A DNA stretch of 64,000 nucleotides from Dehalococcoidia bacterium (GCA_022825265.1 JAJDXE010000004.1:206341-270340), one strand, 5' to 3'; positions 31,529 through 40,840 are shown, numbered from the stretch's first letter. The notes: a model not told the origin generated them from the letters alone. Numbers and translations: made by a program.

Positions 31529-32662
31529 ATGACCACCACCCTGAGCAGCATCAGCACCAGCCCCCTGCCCTGGCCGAACCAGCGCGAACTGCCCGAGACC
31601 ACCCGACCGCTGCCCGCGGGTACGACCGTGATCTCCGCCGACAGCCACTGGCTCGAGACCGGCGAATTCATCGACCGAATGCCGGCCAAGTACCGCGACC
31701 GCGCCCCCCGAGGCGTCTTCAACGAGCGCGGCTTCCACATGGAAATCGACGGCCAGTCGACCGACAATCCCGCCATGCCCAGCGAGATGATCGAAGGCCG
31801 CGCCGGCATGTGGGACGCCGGAGTCCGGGTGGAAGAGATCACCCGTGAGGGCGTCGACCAGGAAATCCTCTTCCCCCAGCGCATGCTCGGCGTCATCCGC
31901 AACGAGGACTTCGACTACATCCAGGCCTGCATGGACGCCTACAACGAAATGCTCGCCGACTTCTGCGCCGAGTATCCCGACAAGCTGCACGGACTCGCGT
32001 TGCTCAACTACTGGGATCCCGAGCGAACCGAGGACGAACTGCAGAAGATCAAAGCGCTCGGCTTCAAGGGCGTGCTCATGCCCTCGCTGCCGCCGCCGCA
32101 CGCCAAGGTCTACTACAACGCTCGCGCACTGGAGCCCATGTGGAAGGCAATCGGAGAAGCAGGCCTACCGCTCAGCTTCCACGTCGGTGAGACCTTCGAC
32201 GCCCGAGGTCAGGGCGGACTGGCCACGACCATCGTCGTCGCCTTCCAGCCCTTCCGCCGCCTCTTCGCGCTGCTCGCCTTCGCCGGCATCTTCGAGCGCA
32301 ACCCCGGACTCAAGGTGATCTTCACCGAGGGCGGCATCTCCTGGGTGCCCAGCGCCCTCTTCGACTGCGACAAGGTCTACGCCTCATTCGAGAGCGAGAT
32401 GACCCCAAAGCTGGCCAAGCCGCCCAGCCACTACTGGTTCGAGAACTGCTACGCCACCTTCATCGAAGACCCCTCCGGCCTGCGCCAGCTCGACCTGATC
32501 GGCGTCGACAAGGTCCTCTGGGGCAGCGACTACCCGCACCCCGAAAGCGCCGTCGGCTACACCCAGCAATCCCTCTGGGACGTCTTCGACGCCACCGACT
32601 CAATCGAAGACGCCCAAAAGATCGTCGGCGGAAACGCCCAAGGGCTATGGGGCCTCGCCTGA
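31529..32662 (+). CDS. amidohydrolase family protein (TIM-barrel metal-dependent hydrolase/decarboxylase-like)
   Basis: VISADSHWLE, GLALLNYWDPERTEDELQKIKALGFKGVLMPS, LPLSFHVGE, VIFTEGGISWVPSALFD, VLWGSDYPHPESA. Confidence 0.93.
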   Translation: MTTTLSSISTSPLPWPNQRELPETTRPLPAGTTVISADSHWLETGEFIDRMPAKYRDRAPRGVFNERGFHMEIDGQSTDNPAMPSEMIEGRAGMWDAGVRVEEITREGVDQEILFPQRMLGVIRNEDFDYIQACMDAYNEMLADFCAEYPDKLHGLALLNYWDPERTEDELQKIKALGFKGVLMPSLPPPHAKVYYNARALEPMWKAIGEAGLPLSFHVGETFDARGQGGLATTIVVAFQPFRRLFALLAFAGIFERNPGLKVIFTEGGISWVPSALFDCDKVYASFESEMTPKLAKPPSHYWFENCYATFIEDPSGLRQLDLIGVDKVLWGSDYPHPESAVGYTQQSLWDVFDATDSIEDAQKIVGGNAQGLWGLA

Positions 32663-32706
32663 TCCAGTCCCCACTTCCCCTGGGAGAGCTGCCTTAAACA
32701 AGTCGC

Positions 32707-32812
32707 CCCCGCGTAGGCGGGGCCCCGCACAGCCTGCCCCTGGCTCGACCCGGAGTCGAGGGCCGCCCCCCTTCCGATCCCCTCTCCCCGAGGGAGAGGG
32801 TTAGGGTGAGGG
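32707..32812. repeat. composite hairpin repeat cluster (CCCCGC-GTAG-GCGGGG; CTCGAC-CCGGA-GTCGAG; CCCTCTCCC-CGA-GGGAGAGGG+TTAGGGTGAGGG)
   Basis: Three consecutive perfect hairpins in the intergenic region between amidohydrolase and nuclease genes. Confidence 0.75.
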
Positions 32813-32869
32813 CCCCGCCCTTGTGCGGAGACCCGTTCCTGAACTCATACCTATCCCAGAGAGGCCGCA

Positions 32870-33868
32870 GTGACATTCAAAGAAGCACTCAACGACATTC
32901 GCGCCAAGATCGACCAGTTCGGCGATGATCTTGACAACGAAGAGATCACCAAGGACGTCCTGATCCGACCGATGATCCAGGAGTTGGGCTACGACTGCAG
33001 CAACCCCACTGAGGTCAAAGCGGAGCACTCCCTGACACTGCGCAAGGGAGGTAGAGGACGCGCCGACTATGTGATCTTTCACAACGGCAGGCCAGCAATC
33101 GTCATGGAGTGCAAGGCCCTCGGCGTGCCGTTGGAACAAAGAATCCAGACTCAGATGCTGAAGTATGCCCATGCACTGGGAGCCTTCGCAGGAGTCGTAA
33201 CCGATGGCGACAGGTATCTCTGTTTCGCAAACGTCGACGACGAGGCCACAATCGACGATCGGTTCTACCATGCCTTGACCCTTTCTGAACCTCAGGATGA
33301 AGACGAACAGGCCATCGCGCTTCTGTCAAAGTCGCGATTGTTTAGGAAGCAGTTGCACGACCAAGCTGGGACGCTCATGAGCGCCCTCGACCAAGAAGAA
33401 ACGCTTAGCGAAGCTCTCAACGATCCTGTCTTGTTGCAGGAAATCTATCGGCTTGGCGGCATCGAGGATCAGTCCCAACGCGAAGAGGAGTCAGAGGCCA
33501 CAATCGACTCACTGCAAATCATGATTCGAAGAGAAGTTGAGAGGGTCGCCAGCGGTGATGTCGAGATTTCCCGCGTCGTCACGACCAACGAAGAGTTCGA
33601 CGCATACATGCTATGCAAGGGCATGCTTCACGGAGTGATAGACCCGGACCGGGTCCACTTCCGCGATAGCAAGACTTATGCCAGCGTCCTGATCGACGAC
33701 AACAACCGCAAGCCGATTTGCCGCTTCCACTTCAATGGCCGCGTCAAACACGTCGGTACCTTCGACGCCGACCGTCAGGAAACTCGCCATGCCATTGAGG
33801 AAATCGACAACCTGCTCAAGTACGCCCGCGCAATCAGGAGCACCGCTAGGCGATACGCCGACGTCTGA
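32870..33868 (+). CDS. predicted type IV restriction endonuclease-like protein (HsdR N-terminal/COG2810-like)
   Basis: EEITKDVLIRPMIQELGYDCSNPTEVKAEHSL...GRADYVIFHNGRPAIVMECKAL...QTQMLKYAHALGAFAGVVTDGDRYLCF: PD-(D/E)xK-like D...ECK. Confidence 0.85.
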   Translation: MTFKEALNDIRAKIDQFGDDLDNEEITKDVLIRPMIQELGYDCSNPTEVKAEHSLTLRKGGRGRADYVIFHNGRPAIVMECKALGVPLEQRIQTQMLKYAHALGAFAGVVTDGDRYLCFANVDDEATIDDRFYHALTLSEPQDEDEQAIALLSKSRLFRKQLHDQAGTLMSALDQEETLSEALNDPVLLQEIYRLGGIEDQSQREEESEATIDSLQIMIRREVERVASGDVEISRVVTTNEEFDAYMLCKGMLHGVIDPDRVHFRDSKTYASVLIDDNNRKPICRFHFNGRVKHVGTFDADRQETRHAIEEIDNLLKYARAIRSTARRYADV

Positions 33869-33954
33869 GGCGAACAGACGCCCCTAGCCAAACGCGCCGA
33901 GGAGGACTCGACCACGTCTTCCCAAACGCGATCGATGAACGTGAGCGGGATGAC

Positions 33955-34167
33955 ATGGACGAGATACTCGAGATCCGATCGATGAAGATCTACGCCGCGC
34001 CCGACGATGGAACGGTCTGGCTGACGATGCCGATCACCTGGGACGTGACCGAGGAGCGGGCGGCGGGCCGATGGCACTTCCAGATGCTGCCCGAAGAGGC
34101 GCGGGAGATTGCCGAAGCGCTGGAGCGAGCAGCCTCACTCAGCGCGGACGAGGGCTCGCAGGCATAA
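33955..34167 (+). CDS. hypothetical protein (70 aa)
   Basis: Coherent ORF MDEILEIRSMKIYAAPDDGTVWLTMPITWDVTEERAAGRWHFQMLPEEAREIAEALERAASL. Confidence 0.5.
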   Translation: MDEILEIRSMKIYAAPDDGTVWLTMPITWDVTEERAAGRWHFQMLPEEAREIAEALERAASLSADEGSQA

Positions 34168-34336
34168 GGACTGAGGGTCTTCGGGTCGGAACAAGCTGTC
34201 GGCGCCAGATAACCGAACCGAGACGCGCGACGAGATGCCAGATTATCGTGAGCCAGAGGCGCACGACCTCATTGAGCAAGAGCGGCGATAGAGATTGCTC
34301 ATGCTCGAACTGCTTGAGCGCGATGCTATGACTATG

Positions 34337-34422
34337 CTCGCCATGGCATTGAGGAAATCGACGACCTCCTGAAGTACGCCCGCACGCTCAGGAACACCGC
34401 CAGGCGATACGCCGAGAGCTAG
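34337..34422 (+). pseudogene. decayed duplicate of the 3' end of the 32870..33868 nuclease gene
   Basis: 86-bp ungapped match to 33783..33868 (about 72/86 identical by eye), encoding RHGIEEIDDLLKYARTLRNTARRYAES* vs RHAIEEIDNLLKYARAIRSTARRYADV*. Confidence 0.85.
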
Positions 34423-34957
34423 TCGCTCCTCACGCAGCCGCCCTCTTACTGCCCTGCTGCACGTCCCCGCCGCCGAGCGGTGACCAGCCTTCCACCATCT
34501 ACCCGTGACCGCCGATACACCACAACCTCTATCGACAGAACGTGTGTCCATATAAGATTGGCCCATCGCGGTCAACCGCATTGGGCAACACATGGCCATC
34601 CAGACACTTCTCCGCGCCGCCGTAAGTCGACCCGCCGCCACCGATCGGTGCACGTTGCCTATGCCGATTTGCCAGCTTCGACCACCGTCCGCGTTCCCCG
34701 CGAACCGCCTGCATGAGCCAACCGAGCCCGACCAGGACTTTCCAAACCGCACCACCTCCGACCACTCCTCTGCCACCGATTCCCAGTGTTTTCCGCGGCC
34801 TCGTGCCCGTTTTTCCTCAGCAGGCCTCAGAAAAAATTTCTCGACCAACCACCTTCCAACCGACAGCCCACCGCCGCGGCGACGCTCAGCCCCCGCGACG
34901 CCTACCCTTCGGGGACGGCAAGACCGACGCCGCTCACGCGATGTAGCGAGGTAACCA

Positions 34958-36844
34958 ATGTCCGTCGAACGAATCGAAATCACCCACCAGGCCCCCTACG
35001 CCGATGACCAAGCCTTCGGCGAGGCCGGACCGTTCGAGCTGATCCGCGCCCGGCTGCAGTACGCCGTCAACCCGACCCTCGAGGATCACCAGCGAATCAC
35101 CGACCTCGAACTCGCGAACCGAGGCACCGACGGCTGCGTCCGTTTCAGCGGCGACCTCGTGCTGATCCGCCCCCAGGATCCGTCAGCAGGCAACGGCGCG
35201 CTCGTGATCGACGTCCCCAACCGAGGACGCAGCCTCCTGCCCGGAGCCCTCAATCGGACACCGCCGGAGTTCTCGCTCACCGACCTGCTGCACCCTGGCG
35301 ACGGCTTCCTCTTCAGTCAGGGATTCAGCGTCGCCTCGGTCGCCTGGCAATGGAACACGCCGGACGTGGAGACGCTGCTGGACTTCGAGGCGCCCGAGGC
35401 GCTCGGCCTCGATGGCAAGTCGATCTCAGGCGAGGCGATCACCGACCTGCGTCCCAGCGAAGCGGTGGCCTCAATGCCAATCGAGCACCTGGGCCAGCCG
35501 GGCTACCCTGTCTCCGACAACGAAGACGGCCGCGCCCGCCTCTACGAGCGCGACTTCGAGGACGACGAGCCCCGCGAGATCCCCCGCGACCGCTGGCGCT
35601 TCGCCCGCCAGACCGAGGACGGCGTGGTTCCGAGCGCTCGCGACCTCTGGATCGACGGCGGCTTCACGCCGGGCAAGATCTACGAGGTCGTCTACCCCAC
35701 CGACCGCTCGCCGGTCGTCGGCGCTGGCCTGCTCGCCTTCCGCGACGCCGCCCTCTTCCTCCGCAACTGGCAACGCACCTACGAGCGCGTCCACGGATTC
35801 GGCATCTCGCAGAGCGGCCGCTTCCTCCGTCACCTGCTCTATCTCGGCCTCAACCGAAACCCCGACGACCTCTCGCAGAAGGCCTTTGACGGCATGCACA
35901 TTCACGTCGCCGGCGGCATTCGCGGCGAATTTAACCGACGCTACGGCCAACCGTCGCAACTCTTCCTCGCCGGACCGATCCACGAGTTTCCCTTCGCCGA
36001 CGTGATCCGTGAGGATTCGTTGACCGACGCCAGCGACGGGTTGCTCAAGCGGTCGGACGAGCAGGGGGTGACGCCGAAGATCGTCAAGACCAATACCAGC
36101 TGGGAGTACTGGCGCGGCGACGCTTCGCTGATCGACATCGACCCCTCCACGGGCGAGGACATCCCCCAGCATCCGGACTCGCGACACTACCTGCTCGCCT
36201 GCACCCAACACGGCGCCGGACAGGCGGAGCCGATGGACAGCTTCTACCTGACTGCCGACCGCAGCATGTATCGCCACAACGCCGTCGACCAGTCGCCGCT
36301 GATGCGGGCCGCCCTGGTCAACCTCGACCGCTGGGCCGCGGGAACATCCGAGCCGCCGCCGTCCACCGTGCCGAGCCTGGCGAACGGCACGGTCGCCACT
36401 CGCGACGAGGTCCTGTCGGAACTCAGCGATCGAGTGACGACTCCGGACGCCGATCACCTATCCAGAGTCCGGACGGTCGACTGGTCGACCCTGCCGCCTC
36501 ACGAAGGGGCCGAGTACCAGGGCTACGTCTCCGCAATCGACGATGTCGGAAACGAAGTCGCCGGCCTCCGGCTGCCTGATCTCACACAACCGCTGGGCCT
36601 CCACACAGGCTGGAATCCGCGCCACCCCGACACGGGAGGCGAGGACCTGACCAGCCACTTCGTCGGCCTGACGCAATGGCTGAGCCGCGACATAATTCTG
36701 GCCCGCTACGGGGACAAGTCGTCATATCTCGAACGGGTCAGAGCCGACGCAGAACAACTGGCAGCAGACTGCATCATCCTCGCCGAGGACATCGACCTCG
36801 TCGTCGCCAACTGCGCCGAGCGCTGGGAAGTGGCGGTGCGCTAA
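34958..36844 (+). CDS. alpha/beta hydrolase domain-containing protein (large ABhydrolase_10-like)
   Basis: IEITHQAPYADDQAFGEAGPFELIRARLQYAV..., RVHGFGISQSGRFLRHLLYLGLN, FDGMHIHVAGGIRGEFNRRYGQPSQ. Confidence 0.85.
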   Translation: MSVERIEITHQAPYADDQAFGEAGPFELIRARLQYAVNPTLEDHQRITDLELANRGTDGCVRFSGDLVLIRPQDPSAGNGALVIDVPNRGRSLLPGALNRTPPEFSLTDLLHPGDGFLFSQGFSVASVAWQWNTPDVETLLDFEAPEALGLDGKSISGEAITDLRPSEAVASMPIEHLGQPGYPVSDNEDGRARLYERDFEDDEPREIPRDRWRFARQTEDGVVPSARDLWIDGGFTPGKIYEVVYPTDRSPVVGAGLLAFRDAALFLRNWQRTYERVHGFGISQSGRFLRHLLYLGLNRNPDDLSQKAFDGMHIHVAGGIRGEFNRRYGQPSQLFLAGPIHEFPFADVIREDSLTDASDGLLKRSDEQGVTPKIVKTNTSWEYWRGDASLIDIDPSTGEDIPQHPDSRHYLLACTQHGAGQAEPMDSFYLTADRSMYRHNAVDQSPLMRAALVNLDRWAAGTSEPPPSTVPSLANGTVATRDEVLSELSDRVTTPDADHLSRVRTVDWSTLPPHEGAEYQGYVSAIDDVGNEVAGLRLPDLTQPLGLHTGWNPRHPDTGGEDLTSHFVGLTQWLSRDIILARYGDKSSYLERVRADAEQLAADCIILAEDIDLVVANCAERWEVAVR

Positions 36845-36861
36845 CGATTGGCTCCCATGGC

Positions 36862-38055
36862 TCAGGCCGTTGACACGATCCCCGACTCGGCCAGGGCTTC
36901 AACATCGGAGGCTGCGAGCCCGAGCTCCTCGGCGAGCACCTCGGCTGTGTGCTCACCCAGCAGCGGGGCGCGGCGATGGACGGCGGGGCTCTCGCTCAGG
37001 CGGATCGGGCAGCCGAGCAAGGTCATCGGACCACGCGTGGGATGCTCGATGTCGACCAGCATCCCACGCTCGCGCAGGTGCTCATTGGCGAAGATCTCAC
37101 CTGAATCGAGCACCGGACCCGAGGGCACGCCGACCTCGCGCATCTTCTCCATGACCTCGTACTTGGTCCGCTGACTGGTCCACGCCTCAATCGCCTGACG
37201 GACGTCGTCGCCTTCGTCGCGCGTGATGGTTCTCGAGGCATCGGGCTTGATCAGGTCGGGCCGGCCAATGGTCTCCATCAGCGCCTTGCGCATCCGACCG
37301 CCAGCGACCACGATCCAGACCCAGTCCGAGCGTCCGCCGGGCTTGCACGGGAACAGGCCCGTCGGCGCGGTCTGACCGTCGCCGTACGGAGGCGCCGGGT
37401 CGCCCGCGACTTCCCGGCGCGTCATCGGCACACGCGTGTAGTTGGTCACCGCCTCCTGCATCGAGAGTTCGACCTTCTGCCCGACGCCGTCTCGCTGGCG
37501 CTGCCAGAGCGCAGCCAGCATGCCAATCGCGGCTTGCACGCCGGTGCCGGTGTCGCCAATCGTGGGACCAGGCTTGAGCGGCAGGGTGTCCTCGGTGCCC
37601 GTAATCGCCATCGCCCCGCCCGCCGCCTGCGCGACCATGTCGAACGACTTCGTCGGCGCCCACGGCCCCGTCGTGCCGAAGCCCTTCACCGTGCAGTAGA
37701 TCAACTGGGGGTGGATCTCCTTGAGCGTGTCGTAGCCAATCCCCAGCCGCTCCATCGTGCCCAGGGTGAAGTTCTCGACCACGATGTCGAAGTTGGGCAC
37801 GAGCTTGAGGAAGATCTCACGCCCCTCGTCCGACTTGAGGTCGAGCGTGAGCGAGCGCTTGTTGTTGTTCAACGTGATGAAGTAGGTCGAGTCGACCTCG
37901 CTGCCCGCGCCCAGCCGTCGACCGGGCTCACCGCGTCCGGGCGGCTCAACCTTGACAATCTGGGCACCAAGCCAACCCAGGGCCTGCGTCGAGGAAGTCC
38001 CAGCCTCGTACTGGGTCAGGTCAAGAATTCGAACGTCAGACAGCGCCAGGGACAT
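36862..38055 (-). CDS. CaiB/BaiF CoA-transferase family protein
   Basis: VRILDLTQYEAGTSSTQALGWLGAQIVKVEPPGRGEPGRRLG, NNNKRSLTLDLKSDEGREIFLKLVPNFDIVVENF. Confidence 0.95.
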   Translation of the reverse strand: MSLALSDVRILDLTQYEAGTSSTQALGWLGAQIVKVEPPGRGEPGRRLGAGSEVDSTYFITLNNNKRSLTLDLKSDEGREIFLKLVPNFDIVVENFTLGTMERLGIGYDTLKEIHPQLIYCTVKGFGTTGPWAPTKSFDMVAQAAGGAMAITGTEDTLPLKPGPTIGDTGTGVQAAIGMLAALWQRQRDGVGQKVELSMQEAVTNYTRVPMTRREVAGDPAPPYGDGQTAPTGLFPCKPGGRSDWVWIVVAGGRMRKALMETIGRPDLIKPDASRTITRDEGDDVRQAIEAWTSQRTKYEVMEKMREVGVPSGPVLDSGEIFANEHLRERGMLVDIEHPTRGPMTLLGCPIRLSESPAVHRRAPLLGEHTAEVLAEELGLAASDVEALAESGIVSTA

Positions 38056-38101
38056 GGTTCATCCTCCACTCAGTCAGCGATGAGCAGAGGGTAGCGGAGC
38101 G

Positions 38102-38365
38102 TCAAGTCTGGACTTCGACCGCATTGACTTCGACCCACTTGCCGCCGACGTTCTCAATCTCGACCACACCGCCTTTGACCCTCTCGAACTCGACCTCGGG
38201 AAGAATGTTGCGTTCTTCAGCGTGCTCAAGCGTCAGGCTGACCATCTCGCCATCGCCGTCGAGTTCCACGAGGTCTGCATCGCCCACGTCAACATAATCT
38301 TCGACTAACTTGTCCGTGAAGCGGAGTACGAGCGTGTCAGTGTCTACGAAGTAGGTGGCCTTCAT
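38102..38365 (-). CDS. DUF2283-like small protein
   Basis: MKATYFVDTDTLVLRFTDKLVEDYVDVGDADLVELDGDGEMVSLTLEHAEE pattern. Confidence 0.75.
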   Translation of the reverse strand: MKATYFVDTDTLVLRFTDKLVEDYVDVGDADLVELDGDGEMVSLTLEHAEERNILPEVEFERVKGGVVEIENVGGKWVEVNAVEVQT

Positions 38366-38598
38366 GGTCTGAACCTTCTGTCCAGAAACGCGGTCATCAC
38401 GGTCTCACCGTCAGGCAACAGTACCACTCTGAGGTACCTGCCATTCAGCTCGGGCACGGTTCCCCACCGTCGAATGCGGCCATCAGCTTGCACTTCTTCG
38501 GCAACGGGATCCGCAATGACGTGATCGATCCAAGCCATGTCAATCCACTTCCTGTCATCTTCGAGCCTCGACCTCAGGAAGTGGGCCGTGACCTTCAT
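38362..38598 (-). CDS. DUF4258-like small basic protein, overlapping the DUF2283-like gene by 4 bp
   Basis: SRLEDDRKWIDMAWIDHVIADPVAEEVQADGRIRRWGTVPELNGRYLRVVLLPDGETVMTAFLDRRF. Confidence 0.65.
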   Translation of the reverse strand: MKVTAHFLRSRLEDDRKWIDMAWIDHVIADPVAEEVQADGRIRRWGTVPELNGRYLRVVLLPDGETVMTAFLDRRFRP

Positions 38599-40805
38599 CC
38601 GGCGGCGGCATCAGCCGCCACAACGACTCCCGCGGATTTCAGCTCCTCCGCCGTCTCACCCAGCACATCCTCGGCGGCCGACCCGGGGACCATCGCCGGC
38701 CGGCCCACCTTGACAGGCGTCCGGCTCATCTTGATCGAGGGACCATTGGTCCGCACGCGCCCCCTGCCTTCGTGCTCCCGGGTGATCGAGTATCCATTCG
38801 AGACGGCGCGGTACTCGGTCATGGCGTCCTCGACCGATCCGACAGCCGCCGCGCCGATACCCTTTGCCGTCAGCGCCGAGACCCACTCCGCGACAGTCCT
38901 GGTCGAGAACTCTTCGGCGCTGGGCATGTCGTCCGACTGCTCCGGCTTCGCGCCCACGAACAGCCAGCCGTCTGAGGCTTCGTAGAGACGGTGCAGCGGA
39001 CCATCCCCGACCGCGTCCTGCCCCGCCGGCTCGTCCCAGTGCTTGCCCTCGTAGCCATGCAGCATGTTCGACTGCAGCGTGCTCGCCGTTCGGGCCAGCG
39101 CCGTGAAGATCTGCTGACCCTCGCCTGTGCGCAGCTTGTGATAGATCGCCATCCCGACCCCGAACGCGCCGTTGATGCCGGTGCCATAGTCATTGATCGC
39201 GAAGGGCTGCAGCGTCGGCTCGGCGTCGCCGTAGCGAGTCATCATGCCGCTGGCCGACTGCGCCAGCTGTTCCCAGCCGGCCCGTCCGGCCCACGGACCG
39301 ATTTCGCCGAACGCGTTCAGCGAGGCGTAGATTACGTCAGGATTGACTGCCCGCACCGATTCGTACTCCACTCCCAGACCGCCGACCTTGCCCAGCCGGT
39401 AGTTCTGAACCACGACATCGACGTCGGCTGCCATCTCCATGAAGACCTCGCGCCCTTCGTCGCGCTTGAGGTCGAGCAGGACAGAGCGCTTGCCGCGGTT
39501 GATGTCCTCGTGCAGCATGATCCCGTTCTCACGTGAGGGGTTGTCGATCTTAACAACATCGGCGCCGAATTCCGCCAACGTCCGGCCGCAAGTCGGCCCA
39601 GCGAGGATGATGCAGAGGTCAAGCGCCGTCATCCCTTCAAGCGCCTGGTTGAGCCGGTTGCCCGGTGCCCGCATGGCCACAGGCGCAGATGCCGACAACT
39701 CCGCCAGGATGTCGTCGCGGTCGGCGTCGAGCGACTTTCTGGGTCCGCGAATCTCGCCCGGCGTTCCGCCCATCCGCACCTGGATACCAGGCTGAAGCAT
39801 CGGTCCGAGATGCGGGTCGTCCAACTCGACGATGATCTCCGCCTCGCGCGCATGAGGTTCGTGCAGCCATTCCGATGAGTCGAGGCAACGAACAGTAGGC
39901 GGGCCGTTGCCGCCGTCGTTGATCAGGTCCTCCCACTCCTGCGCGGTCCGGGTCAGGAAGATGTTCGTCAAGTGAGCGCGGGCGGTATCGGCGAGCGAGA
40001 AGTCCTGTTGGATCTCCGACGCTTTCGACCACGGCTCGTCGAGCCACTGCGGCACGCCCGCGGAGACGCAGAATTGGCGAATGAAGTGCGAATAGGCGGC
40101 ATGGAAGAAGACCCAGCGGCCGTCGGCGCACTCGTACGGTCCGACCCAGGGCACTGGACCGCGGGGAGCGTCGCGGTCGAGGAACTTGAGGCCTCTGATC
40201 CCGATCGCCTGGTACAGACTGTCATGCAGCGATGTTTCGATTCGCTGCCCGAAGCCGTCACGCTCGCGCGCAACCAGCGCCATCGCGACGCCTGCACATC
40301 CGGTGAATGCCGCATATGACGACGCGATCGGTACTGCTGTGTAGACCGGCTTCGGCGCGTCCGCCATCAGCGATCCGCTGTACGTCCCCACGCCGGCCGA
40401 GACGACCCCTTCCCAGCCGGGAACCGAAGCGCGATCATCATCGGACGAAAATCCTGGCAGCGAGAGATAGATCAACCGGTCGTTGTTGTTGGTCGACTCC
40501 TCAGCGCCCAACCCCAGCCGATCCATGACCCCGGGACGGAAGTTTTCCACGACCACGTCGGCCGATGCGATCAGTTCCTGCGCAGTTCGCCGTCCGTCAG
40601 CCGTCTTCAGATCTAGCGAGATGCGCCGCTTGCCCCGGTTCCAGACAGCGTTGGCCGGCGTGTCCCACATCGGTCCCGCTGGCGGATCGACGCGAATCAC
40701 GTCGGCGCCGTGGTCGGCGAACATCATCGCCGCCAGCGGACCCGCCATGTACTGGCCGAAGTCAATCACGCGAAGTCCGTCGAGCGCGCCCATATCCGCC
40801 TCCAT
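38595..40805 (-). CDS. double-domain CaiB/BaiF CoA-transferase fusion (736 aa)
   Basis: Two N-terminal-type motifs in one ORF: GLRVIDFGQYMAGPLAAMMFADHGADVIRVDPP and GMTALDLCIILAGPTCGRTLAEFGADVVKIDNP. Confidence 0.93.
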   Translation of the reverse strand: MEADMGALDGLRVIDFGQYMAGPLAAMMFADHGADVIRVDPPAGPMWDTPANAVWNRGKRRISLDLKTADGRRTAQELIASADVVVENFRPGVMDRLGLGAEESTNNNDRLIYLSLPGFSSDDDRASVPGWEGVVSAGVGTYSGSLMADAPKPVYTAVPIASSYAAFTGCAGVAMALVARERDGFGQRIETSLHDSLYQAIGIRGLKFLDRDAPRGPVPWVGPYECADGRWVFFHAAYSHFIRQFCVSAGVPQWLDEPWSKASEIQQDFSLADTARAHLTNIFLTRTAQEWEDLINDGGNGPPTVRCLDSSEWLHEPHAREAEIIVELDDPHLGPMLQPGIQVRMGGTPGEIRGPRKSLDADRDDILAELSASAPVAMRAPGNRLNQALEGMTALDLCIILAGPTCGRTLAEFGADVVKIDNPSRENGIMLHEDINRGKRSVLLDLKRDEGREVFMEMAADVDVVVQNYRLGKVGGLGVEYESVRAVNPDVIYASLNAFGEIGPWAGRAGWEQLAQSASGMMTRYGDAEPTLQPFAINDYGTGINGAFGVGMAIYHKLRTGEGQQIFTALARTASTLQSNMLHGYEGKHWDEPAGQDAVGDGPLHRLYEASDGWLFVGAKPEQSDDMPSAEEFSTRTVAEWVSALTAKGIGAAAVGSVEDAMTEYRAVSNGYSITREHEGRGRVRTNGPSIKMSRTPVKVGRPAMVPGSAAEDVLGETAEELKSAGVVVAADAAAG

Positions 40806-40840
40806 CGCTGGAATCGTTCAATACGACTAGAGGCTAAAGG

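Noticed and set aside
32707-32812. Clustered hairpins considered as a CRISPR array
   Set aside because: Units differ in sequence, have no regular spacers and no cas genes are nearby; better explained as dispersed intergenic hairpin repeats.
34700-34760. Minus-strand GGAAAGTCCTGGTCGGG resembling the RNase P RNA core
   Set aside because: Other universal RNase P elements (e.g. ACAGAA...CCGCC, GGTAAGGGTGAAA) are not seen nearby.
34243-34983. 246-aa minus-strand ORF
   Set aside because: Arg/Gly/Ser-rich, no recognisable domain, overlaps the decayed nuclease fragment and the next gene's start.
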